From Edolisoma coerulescens (taxonomy: Eukaryota > Chordata > Aves > Passeriformes > Campephagidae): DNA of 64,000 bases. The notes under the pieces were generated by a model. The model saw only the letters and a list, made by a program, of their open reading frames with translations, searched no databases and was not told where the DNA came from. The stretch's first letter is position 1. Each line of letters opens with the position of its first letter. The position numbers and the translations under genes are program-made. Shown piece after piece: positions 49,779-60,800 of this stretch. The stretch is taken from positions 641,324 to 705,323 of the forward strand of contig VWZW01004385.1 in the NCBI GenBank assembly GCA_013397115.1, in the 5' to 3' direction.

Positions 49779-50209
49779 CCCTCTTGGCCATGATTGAGGG
49801 CTTCTTCCTCCCTTGGAGGAGGCTGCAAGACAAGGAATGCCATTCATCTAGTAGGAACTGGCTGCATCAAAAAGCAGCCAGAATTTCTCCCTCTTCCCCA
49901 TTCTTCCCCTCCCCAACACAATAGACCTGAAAACAAAAGGCAGATTATTAGGTCTAAGTATGTAGCCCATTCTCCACATACCCTTTCCTCCCTCCTCCCA
50001 CCCCTTCTTCAGCACATCTGGTAACCATGTGTGGCAAGTGCTAATGAAGACTTTCCTGAGTGAGCTACAATTAGTTCCGACTGCTGTACGCCTCTCTCGG
50101 CTGTACTGAGGATAAATACCAAAACAAAACAAATATCTTCCCTTCACTGTTCCTGAAACCTCCTCTTGCCCCTGGGATTCCCCTTCCTCATTTGCTGCTG
50201 AAATGAGAA

Positions 50210-50960
50210 CAAAAAAAATAGTGTAAGCAAATACTTTGAGGTGGTCTTCTGCCTGATTTCTTTTCTCTTTTTAAGTCAGCATTTTATTCATTTTGATTGA
50301 ACACGACAGGCAGGCAACAGTGTTTCTATGATCCTGTCTACAATAGAGAATTGTTAAACAGATGTCCATTTTTTTTTCTTCCTAGCCTGGCAGTATTATA
50401 CACATAGCAGTTTTATCTGCTTGAGCAGATCAAATTTGTGTGTGTGAGTGTGTGTGTTGCCATTTGGAGTGATTAGAATAAGCCGCACAGAGGCAAGATG
50501 TATTGTGCACAATTAAGCCCATCTCCAGACCGCACATTTTTGTTTACTCTTCGTCTCCTCTCCTTTCCCCAATCAAGCTACTAATAGAGCTGTTTCAAGT
50601 TTCAACAAGACCATGTTATCTGCTGGTCTCCACATGAAACGGAATGTCAAACCGCGGCCTCTCCCCAAGATCTAAGCACCAGCCTCCCTGTCCTCCTTTA
50701 CATTTCTCTCTGAAACTGCCATGGCCCTCACCTTCAAAATTCCTAATGATTCCCCCCAGCAGACGCTCGGTGCAATGTGAAATTTCACAGTGTGAGACTT
50801 TACATATTCTTTGTCATTTCTTTCAGCTGCGTCATGCAACATGATTGCCACTGACCAACCCCTACTTGAAAGTATGTTCCCACTAAACAAACAATCCAGA
50901 TAATTGCTGTGGAAGTGATGATATCTGCATACATCATATTTCAATTATACCTTATTCACT
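50210..50960. promoter_or_regulatory. Candidate conserved noncoding element
   Basis: Unique sequence with a TG microsatellite inside (50437-50457) but otherwise non-repetitive. It includes TTTGATTGAAC, CAATTAAGCCC, AACCGCGGCC, GTTTACTC (forkhead-like) and CGCTCGGTGCAATGTGAAATTT-type CpG-containing stretches. No reading frame of interest is present. The texture is that of a distal enhancer or ultraconserved-type element. Boundaries are approximate. Confidence 0.35.
50437..50457. repeat. (TG)n microsatellite
   Basis: About ten TG units with one TGAG interruption. The other strand reads as a CA repeat. Confidence 0.9.
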
Positions 50961-51639
50961 CAAAAAATGGCTATGACCCTCCTGCGCCTTTTGAACAGCA
51001 CTGTATTTTGAAATGTAAAAAAACTAAGTTCTAAAAGCAGAACAAAAGCAGAACTGATGCTTAAAAAGGAGTTATTCTCTTAAAATACACATGTTTCTAC
51101 TTGCCAAATGATTTCTCAGAGAAGATGATAGGCTGGAGTAATGCTGGGAGGGGGGAACAAAAGGGGTTTTAATCATGGTTTGGATTAAAGAGTTGTATAA
51201 CAATTGCTTTCCTTCCAGGCACATATACTGTACACGCTCACTGTAAATGATCAGTATTTAAAGAAACAAAGTGCACCGTGACGCATTTAACATAAAGACA
51301 GCTGCATATACATTAACAGTTGATTAATCAAAAGACACTGGTTATCTTTCTCCCTCATGATACCAGGAAATAGCACTTACACACACAGGACTGATGGCCA
51401 AAGCCAGGCTTCTCCCCTACCCCAATTCAAAGTACATAAAACCCACTGTGGGGAAAAGAAAAATAAAAAAGCACAAGACTCTTTCTAATTTGAGGGCCTC
51501 TTTTTGGACAAAAAATATTGCTTCATCTCCACATAGTCTTGTTTTTCTCTGCACCAAGCAGGGAGTAGAGCAAAGCTGTGGCACTTCTAGCAGTATTTTT
51601 CTATAAAACATAAATTTTACACTTTGAAAAAAGGCTAAT

Positions 51640-51990
51640 TTTATTGGTAATGAATACCAGTAATAACTTAATGAGTCACTGCAGTACACACTTTAAGGAG
51701 GAGCCGGTGCTAATGCGTGAATAATTATTGACACAATTAAGTGCCCAACACTGGGCCTGTTAAACTGCTTCTGGCACGTGAGGACTCCTTAATGGCTCCA
51801 TGGCATCATACAATGACCCTAAAAGGTTTTAAAGTGCACAGAGCTCCCTTCTGCTACTGCAAGGGATCCTTGGATCTCCAATCCATTTCCCGCCAGATAA
51901 TGCTGAATTGGCAAGGATTTACATCCTCTGTGGTGTTTTGCCTGTTGCCAGGCTGAATAATTACCTATTTACTGATTCTGTAAACAGTAA
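51640..51990. promoter_or_regulatory. Candidate conserved noncoding element
   Basis: Unique sequence starting with homeodomain-rich DNA (ATTGGTAATGAATACC, AACTTAATGAGTCAC, GTGAATAATTATTGACAC, CAATTAAGTG), followed by an E-box CACGTG (about 51776-51781), TTTCCCGCC (E2F-like), and AATAATTACC near the end. It keeps CpG (GGAGCCGGTGCTAATGCGTG). It looks like a developmental enhancer. No target gene is inferable from this window. Confidence 0.4.
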
Positions 51991-54900
51991 GCTCACCCTT
52001 TGACCTGCCTTGGGAGAGACTGCCTGGTCCATAACCCTGCTGGGGGCTTCCTCCTGCCCAACAGTCACTGAGTGAGCCATGGCTGGTGCTGGAAACCCGG
52101 CTGCTCCCTTCCCATTGATGGCTCCAAAGCACAAGATGCCAGCAACACACCAGCCACTGAATCTTCATTGTGGAGGGGATTAATCTCCAACTCACCTACA
52201 AAAGCTTTTTTGAAATCGGAAAAGAGTATTTGGCAAAAAAAAAAGTCACACCTCCAAGCTGTTTGAGTGACCTCACCAAAAACGTACTCCCATCCCAAGG
52301 CACCCAAGCCCCCTCAGCTCCATTGCACACACTCTGCTTCCCTCTTTCACAATGTGTGCCAGTGTACAGATGTCCCAAATCTCTGGCCCCACTGTACATA
52401 CCATGCTTATCTGCAGCAAATACAGCAGAATCGCTGGAGATATCTGCAGGTTTTCAGCAGAGTTATTTGCGAGGCAACATTATAACCAAGAAAGCCATAA
52501 AAAAGTCACCTCTGGCAAATAACTCTTGACTGTGTTTCACAAGAAGGGCGCTCGTGTCCTCTGAATGGACGCGGCTGTCTGTAAGTTGGGATGTCCTGCC
52601 AAGACGCCTCATCAGTGAGCTGCAGCAACACATGCACTCACACAAAAACTGACCCTTTTTTCTGAGATCCTGAACTTCCTCTGACCTTCCCCAAGCTCTT
52701 CCAGCATGCATGTAGGTCCACGAGGTAGATGAACAAGCAGACAGACAGTATATAATATTTTATGTTCAAATCTGCACAGCCCGAGTACTGCACCTACAGA
52801 GTTGTCACTGAGGTGTCCCCAGCCCAGGGTTAATGAAATGGCTTTGCATTTTCTCATCTGCAAAATGCAATCCCAGATGCTGCCATCTTTGTAGGGTGCT
52901 GTAGGCACATATTCATTTTGAAAACATGCACTGTACTGGACACAACAAAAAAGAACAGGAAAACAGGGCTGACCTGAAAAATACATGTCCTGAATTAGGA
53001 ACTACCAAACACAGCCTAGTACTTCTCACACAAGTGAAGGCTAGGAAGGGAGATATCACTTCAGAAACTAAGTAGCTTCATTAATTTCCTTTAATTAGAT
53101 AATGGTGGATGATAAACCCCAGTCCTTGTTCCTGACAGACACCACAGGCCAACACCCAGCTTGCTGAGACCTGGAGCAAAGCTACAGGTTGCCCATGTCC
53201 CACACGACGACACATTCCCACTGAGGCAGCTCTACCAGACCTTCCACAACCCAAGGCCTTTTCTGAAACACCAGCAGTAAGCATAAGCTGGAAAGAAGAT
53301 AGGCATCATGCATAATGAACTGAGAACTTTTAGCTGTCTGACTTCTGAGTGGAGAGGAACAGGGAGGTATCTTTCCGCATTGGCTGCCCCCAGTAGTCAC
53401 AGGACGTGTCTGAAAGAGCAGTGAGAGTTTCACTTGCAGCTGTATCATGCCAGCTCAATGGTACCAGACTTCATAAATGGATCTTGACCTCTTGCCCTAA
53501 CTTGCAGCAGAAGACAGCTGTTCTAACAAGAGCAGTCCTGCAAAGCTAGGCAGGGTTTGTGTGGTTGCATTGGAGCAGGATTTCACTGCTGAATGGCCAG
53601 TGCTGCTGAAACCCAGCCCTAGGAAACTCCCAGGCTGCCCTTTCTTTTCTGTAATAAACCAAATGTGCAACAAAATATTGCCACATCCCATGCGTATATT
53701 GACACAATTAGGACTTCAACCCCAATTTTGCTTTGTGTTTTTCAAATGGCTTTGTTTATCTTAAGATAAAGCACACGTCCTGGCCTGATACAGGGGACAG
53801 CCACATTGGGGAATGGAGTCAGTGCATGCACTGGGCATTGGGTCACCTGAGGACGGAACCCCTCCTGAAGTGTTGACCTGTGGCAGGAGCCAGAGAACCC
53901 TGAGACACTTGCAGAATCGGTCCCCTTTACAAAAGAAAGAAATGATGAATTTTTTATGACTTGCTGCGTGAAACGTATGTTTTGAAGTCAGCTGGTGTGA
54001 AAACTGCAGGGAGAAGGAATCAAACTTTAGGCTGTTGGTCATACGTTTTTATAACATGGAAAAGAAAAAACCAGACATTGTGTTTGCATTCTATTTCTGG
54101 GCCTTTTAAGCTGTAACAGCATGAGTGGTATTTGCATCAGGAGTTACCATATATCATTGCAAGCAACATATGCATAGATGGAAAAAAGATGACGGCAGCA
54201 GCAGGTTCAGTGAAATCTCAGGATCTCTCTGTGATAGGGACCTGCTAAAGGTTTGGTTTTATTTAGCGTAGCTTAAAATGTCATTGGCATATGTGTTTCT
54301 CAATTAACACCAATTTAATACACTCCAGAAGTGTTCTATTCTGAGAGCAGGCTTCAGAGTTTACAAAGGATCTAACCTGACATTTTAGCACAGGATATCC
54401 AGACCCTACAAATAGGAAAGCACACTATGAAGGCTAGATTTTTTTCTTTCACATTGTGTTATGATGCCTCTAATGATAAATACAAAAGTCAGAAAATCCT
54501 AGCAAACAGTGCTGTTCTATGGGAATTATGAGTCCCTCCATCCTCTGTGAGTCACTCATATCCCCCAGATGAAATGGTGCCTTGCAGCAAATGCAGAGTT
54601 TCAGCAAGTGCATGGTTGATTTTCCCTCTCTGTGCCTTAGCCATGCTGCACATTTTCCTCAATTGATAACCTGCAAACTCACCAATAGAATAAGTGACAA
54701 ATATATTAAAAAACCACAAAAGCAGACCCCAAACTCAACGAGAAGTAGTCAAAAATCCTGAAAACCTTGGGCCTTATGAAAAAAATTTGAGGAGGGAAAG
54801 ATTCACTGATGATGGCTTCCTAAATGATAAATACAGATGTCCAACAGAACCCCAGAAACCAACCACTGATAGGCTGAAGGATTATTTATTAAACAAAAGG

Positions 54901-57251
54901 ATGAATAAAGAGTAGGCAAGTATCATTTCATATGAACTTTACACAGACTATATGAATGTCTACAGTCTATTTAAAAAGAGCACCCGGCATTATTAATATT
55001 GATTTTGGAATATACAATTCATTAGATGAAATGGGCCAAATTCATCCCGGATGAAACCAGCAACTTCGGAGAAGCTAGACACAGAAATACCTCTTTTCAG
55101 ATCTAGTTAACTGTTTATTCTGCAATCAGTGACAACAGAAACACTGGGGAAAAAACATTGGGAGAAAAAGGTTAAAATCAAGCATTTCAAGGTTAGGAAA
55201 TACCAGTTTTCAACTTGCCCAATGATTCTGTCCTGTTGTGTGTCCATCGTCTGCACCAAAGAAGGAAAACTAGCCCAGGTTTTTGCAGTTCAAAAGTGTA
55301 TCACAGGGCATTCACACAAGAGGGCAGAAGTGTGATTGGAGGGACAACTTGAATTCGGCCTTAATTATCAATGTTTGGCTTTGGAATTTGCATGAACTTT
55401 CCTCCTTTTCTAAAGGGGGTAAAAAAAAAGATAAATACTAAAAATATTACGTACAACTGCTGAAGCTTTCCAAAACACACCTCCCTGGCAAGGTTTAGCC
55501 TCTGCACAAAAATCTACTCTTTGAGCTTCAGAGAATGAGCTGGAGTCAGCAGAAAATAAGGTACAGTCTGGTCTCCAGCCAATTGGACACCTCACCAATT
55601 TTTCCTATTTCCCAGCTACATTTCTGAGGAAACTCCAGCTGATGCCAGCACAGGGAGGTAGGAAAGGGAAGTTGGATGCACAGGGAGGAGATTGGGAGAG
55701 GAGGTGCTCACCATCCTGCTCCAGCTTCTCTGGCAGGTCCATGGATGTCTAGTTCAGCACATGCTGCAGGAGTGGAGGTGGTTTGCTCCCAGCTGAGCTC
55801 AGCTCCTCTGACACCCCTGTTTGGCTGCTGCTGTGACACTGTGACTCACTGCCTAGAAAATGACCATGAAAGTGAAACAGAGACGTTCATAGGCTTGTGT
55901 TGTCACCAGGTTTGGACAGAGCCTCACAGCATGACAAAATTCTACTGCTGAAACCTGGAATTTCATGGCATGACAAAATTCTACTGGTAAAACTTGGAAT
56001 TTTTTTCAATAGTGAATTTTAAAGCAAGCGCAAGGCAGAGCAAAGATTAAAGTTTTTTCGTCCAACAGGACCATTTAAAATTAACTGAAGCAATCTAAAG
56101 CCATCAGACTTCTACAGCCTCTTGGAATAAATAATTTGAAATAATCTTTCCTTGTAACAACATTCTCACCTACACACTGTCTAGAGCATGTGTGTTTGTA
56201 TATACCCATATATACATAAACACATCCTTGAATACAAACAGTTGGAAAGACTTCATCCTGAGCATGACTTGCCAGGAAATCTGGAGAATTCTGATATACG
56301 ATGAGTTAAAATATTAACAGATGTGCACTTTCAAAGTGAGAATTTAATCCTGAATTTGATCTGGAATACACATTAAACTCTGCTAGAGAGAACTCTAAAA
56401 TTCAGTAACATTATCCAAGATGTTATTTGTTAAATTACAGGAAATCTTGTGCTTCAGATTCTTCAATTCCTGGTTCCAGTGCAAGCCTAGAGTTGCTGTT
56501 TCGGTCCTCTGAAAACTTAACTTAAAAGACAGGACTCCTTCACCAGGCACTCCAGCATGTATTCACATCACCTAACTTCAGGGATCTAACTGCTCATGGA
56601 GCCAAGGGAAGCTCCTGGTATGGCTGCTCTGAAGCCCCCTTGGATGAGCCTACCTTTCTCTATTGATTACACAGATGGCTTTAGCTCCTAATTTAGGTAC
56701 CTAATTTAGATGAGGCTCCATGGTGTGATAATTTCATCCTCAAACCTTACTGTAGCATACATGCTAGTCACTACAAGCTAACTCAATCCCAAATGAGTGG
56801 GGTCTGAGCTAAATTCAGGCTTTTGCTAAAAATGAGCCCACATGCAGATCTAGATGCCCTCAAGCTCTAAGAATCAAAGATCTTATTCTAGGTGGAAGTT
56901 TCTCTAACCTAGCTATAGCTTTGCCTGGAAATTTGGATTATTTATAGCTTTATAGGCAATAAAGACCCTGTCAAAAGGTTCCTTATTTATTTTATTCTAA
57001 TTATATGATAATTTTTATATCCCTTTTTTCCCAGCCTTCAGTTATCACCACTGAAGCATTTTTATGTTATACTTCATAAGCAGCAGAGAACTTATAGAAG
57101 TACAGATACCTTGCCTGGAATTCACATATCACTCCCCATTAAAGTGTTGGCTCCCTTCCTTTTCCTCTCCCAACTTATAACACACAGCAGTGGGAAATGA
57201 GCAAAGTCCTGTTAAAGCTGAAAATAAAATCCTACCTACACAATGGAATTA
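51991..57251. other. Gene-free segment, no recognised gene
   Basis: No gene is identifiable. Overlapping frames at 52065-52529 on both strands are products of stop-poor composition. A hydrophilic 73-codon frame (54694-54915, plus, GTG start) is noted as a finding. The interval 54050-54340 has octamer-like ATTTGCAT and ATATGCAT words and unique texture, possibly regulatory. A 39-bp tandem duplication lies at 55930-56004. Confidence 0.5.
55930..56004. repeat. Tandem duplication, 39-bp unit
   Basis: The block beginning CATGACAAAATTCTACTG occurs at 55930 and again at 55969, period 39. The second copy has several substitutions (GGTAAAACTTGG against GCTGAAACCTGG). It is a local duplication old enough to have diverged. 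Confidence 0.9.
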
Positions 57252-57860
57252 GAATCACAGAACCATTTAGGCTGGAAAAGACCTCTGAGATCATCTACTC
57301 CAACTTTTGACTGATGATCATCTTGTCAATCAGACCAGAGCCCTGAATGCCACATCCAGTCATTTCTTGAACACCTCCAGGGATGGGGACTCCATCACCT
57401 CCCTGGGTAGCCTGTTTCAAAGCTTAACAACCCTTTTGTGAAGAAGTTTATCCTGATGTCCAACCTGAACCTCCCCTGGCACAGCTGGAGGCTGTTTCCT
57501 CTTGTCCTGACCCTCGTTTCCTGGGAGCAGAGCCTGCCCCCCACCTGGCTGCACCCTCGTGTCAGGGAGTTGTGGAGAGTGAGAAGGTCCCCCCTGAGCC
57601 TCCTTTTCTCCAGGTTAAACATCCCCAGCTCTCTTAGCTGCTCCTTATCAGACTTGTGCTCCAGATCCTTCCCCAGCTCTGTTACCCTTCTCTGGACTTT
57701 CTCCAGCACCTCAATGTCTTTCTTGTAGTGAGGGGCCAAGAACTGGACACAGGACTCAAGGTGTGGCCTCACCAGTGCTGCGTACAAAGGGACAATCACT
57801 TCCCTGCTGACCTAACTGCTGACCACATTATTTTTAATACAGCTATCACACTGGGCCAGG
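57252..57860 (-). mobile_element. CR1 LINE fragment with 134-codon ORF2 remnant
   Basis: Reverse-orientation CR1 and the best preserved copy here. The left edge is GAATCACAGAACCATTTAGG. Read on the minus strand, 57799 to 57395 is uninterrupted and encodes the C-terminal part of the CR1 reverse-transcriptase protein, including LYAALVRPHLESCVQF and KRRLRGDLLTLHNSL. The frame closes early, before the normal C-terminus, so indels exist near the 3' end. The endonuclease and catalytic reverse-transcriptase motifs are absent because the copy is 5'-truncated. It is inactive. Confidence 0.96.
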
Positions 57861-60800
57861 CAGAGGGCATGTCTGTGTGCAAGCTCTCCATCTGTGCTGG
57901 ATGTACAGCCTGAAAGGGTTAAGGGAGAGAAGAGAGCTTTCAGAAATAGCTAGAAACAAGGATACCTGCAGGGTGTGCTCAGCTCGTTTTGAAGATATGT
58001 TGTTCTAACACTGGTTGATTATATATTGCTATTTGATATCCTGCTAGACAGCTCTGTGGCTGGAGTTGTGTCAGATCAGTCATGCTTTCTGTGAGGATGT
58101 TCATTTCAGCCCGGATCAAACCCTGGGCCTGTATAGGCCAGCCCCCAGGACAGGCTGTGGTAGGACTGTACTGAGCACAAGCCCTGCTGCCTTCACCCTT
58201 TCTGTGCTGCCCAGGTGAGGGGACAGCTCCATCCACACCGCTGGGAGCATGCTGTGCTCCATGGGACACACTCAGCACCTCTGCAGAGAGCACAGGGACT
58301 CATCCACTACTCACTCATGCACTGCTTGTCTTTATTTCTAGCCTAAGTTACTCCTGCTCCAAACAGCCCCTCCTTTTCCTTCCTTTTGCACTCTTGCATC
58401 TTTTCGAGCTGCCTTCTGGGGGTTAATTAATTTTTTTTTTTAAATCAGGTGACAGGAGCACAATATGCCCTCCTCAGGACAATATCAAACCATCCTGCCA
58501 GTCTCCTCTCCACCTATTTGACATATCTCCTAAAAATGGACAAATTCTCATGGAATGCCTCACAAATCTCCCCCCTCAGTACTGAATTCATCCAAACATG
58601 TTTCATGATACAAAGTGTTGCCTCCTCACTACATTTTCAAGACCCATTTTTAACTCTCAGCACTTAAAGCTGAGGTGCTCAAATATTATCTTTGTCCATA
58701 ATAAAACTGACTGCTCTTTGCTTCCTGCCTCTTCATCTCAAAGGACTTTTTTTTTTGCACAGTCTAAAGTAACTGCATCTTCTTAATGGTCTCCTGTGAG
58801 GAACTTTATACAAAGCATTTCAGCACTTAAATAAATCATATCCCCAGTTGTTCCCTGACCACTATTTTACAAACCCTTCCTCTGAAGGAGGAAAAACAAT
58901 CTAATTAGTTAATCTTTTCACAGTACTTTGAAGAAGAAAGTGCTGTGTCTGTTTGAACATTCTTATACCACCTGGTGCGTTGCTTTTGGTTCAGTCTTCA
59001 AAACAGATCAGGATCCAACACCAGCCCCCCTAGGAACCATCCCAAAGAGCCCTGCAAGCCACCCTCGCTTTCTGCCTCGTTGGGATGTTCCTCAGATGAA
59101 ACCACTCTCCACACACATATACATATCAATATCCAGAAAGAAAACAAAATGCTCTTCAAATCCTAACTGTGTAGTTTGGCTGTGGACTACAGGCCTTTTT
59201 CTGTAAATAAACACATGCTCAAAACTTTCATTGGTTTGAGGACTGATCATGAACCCTTTACCCATGTACTCATTAATATTCCCTTCACCAGCAGTGCTGG
59301 ATGAATGTCTGACTGTCAGGATAAGGGTGCTGTAGTACATGATTTTGAGATTTTTGTGGCTATGCAAACCAGCAAGAGAGTTACTAAAACACAAAAAAAG
59401 TAGGAACAACTTCGAATCAGTGGGTCTCCTCTGGCCTGGAAGAGAGCTTGGTGAAGAAGCAAGCCAAAGACAGATCAGCTCTCTCTAATTTACAACACAA
59501 GGTATCAATTAAATAAATTAATCAAGGGACAATTAATATCTTGTACAGTAGCAGGAAATTCAGGCCCCACTTGTGCGGCACATGCCCTGGGTTTGACATC
59601 TGTCTAGACCCCACGTTGCGAGGTTTTTATTGCTAAGGAGCTGGTGCTACTTCTCTTTCATCCAATGCCTTGGCTTTTTGTTTTCTGTTTTTAAGTGAGG
59701 GCTTGTGGTTGTTTCTAACCCATATGTCTCTAGTTTTGAGCCGCGTGGTTTGCCCCCTCTGTCTCTCATCATTGCTTTTGGCCCAGTTTCTTGACAGGAA
59801 ATGCGAGATTTATTTTGTCTGGCCTGAACTACATTGTTCCTTCCTGACTACTGGTGTTACTTCACTCCAAATAACACGGCTTTGTGCTTATTGCCTGTGC
59901 AAGGTCAGAGCCTGAGGGGAACAGGCTTATTTAGGAGCAATGGCGAGAGAAGGGGATAAGGCTTTCAGGGCAAGGAAAGAGGCTAAAAGGCAGAGGGGAG
60001 ATGGAGAAAAAGGTAAGAAATTAAGATATGATGTAAAAACTTTGGTTTGGAGAAGATTCCCTTCAGCAATAAGCTGAACTGCTGCTACAGAATTACTCTT
60101 GGATATGGATTCAAGCCAAGCTACTAAAGCTAATATTATCCTATGAAGCAGGACATTGCCAGGTAATTTTTACCAGAAATTTAAGGAGAAGAAAAGTTAC
60201 CTAAATTGATACCAGAAATTTAAAATATATTGCTGAAGATTTTCAGTCTTTGGTCGCTTGGCAGAACAAGCAGCACAGGAACATGGAATGAATCTGCAGT
60301 TCAGAGCAAAGCAAGCTGAATGCAAACAAACATATAAATGCTGAAAACCAAACACCAGTTCTTAAATGAATTACATTTGAGGTCCTCTGGTGCTTGTAGA
60401 AGGAGTTGTAAATAAGTACATAGTAAATGAACTTGTAAAAGGTGGGGCAGGAGCTATGCTAGGCATTGCAGCACTTCTGAAATCCGTGGCACTCAAGCCT
60501 AAACCAAGAGCAGAACAGCCTTGTAATAAAACACTCAATTTTATTATGGACAAAGATAATATCTGAGCACCTCAGCCAAAAGTTGCCAAACTGCTTTTTG
60601 ACTCATCAAAGGGCTAAAAAACCCATCTCTCCACATTTACCTGATCTAAAATAAATTTAAAGCAAAAAACAAAGCTAATTCTCCAGCCAGCAGAGACACA
60701 TACCTTGCCAGCATCCCAGCCTGCAATGCATTTATTCTGAGTGGGAAATGCAGCTCTAGCCTGCCCACACACTTGCTGTTATCCTTGAAATTGGACTGAA

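Larger units (their letters stand above)
45383..50209. other. Gene-free segment with simple repeats
   Basis: No gene is identifiable. It contains several simple repeats: CAAA units at 45919-45938, A11G9 at 46393-46412, a 16-bp AT-rich tandem at 47342-47391, CTG units at 49571-49588 and AAAT units at 49751-49778. The interval 48880-49060 looks unique, with TTAATTAG and CTGATTATTCAG words, and may be a small conserved element. Confidence 0.5.
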
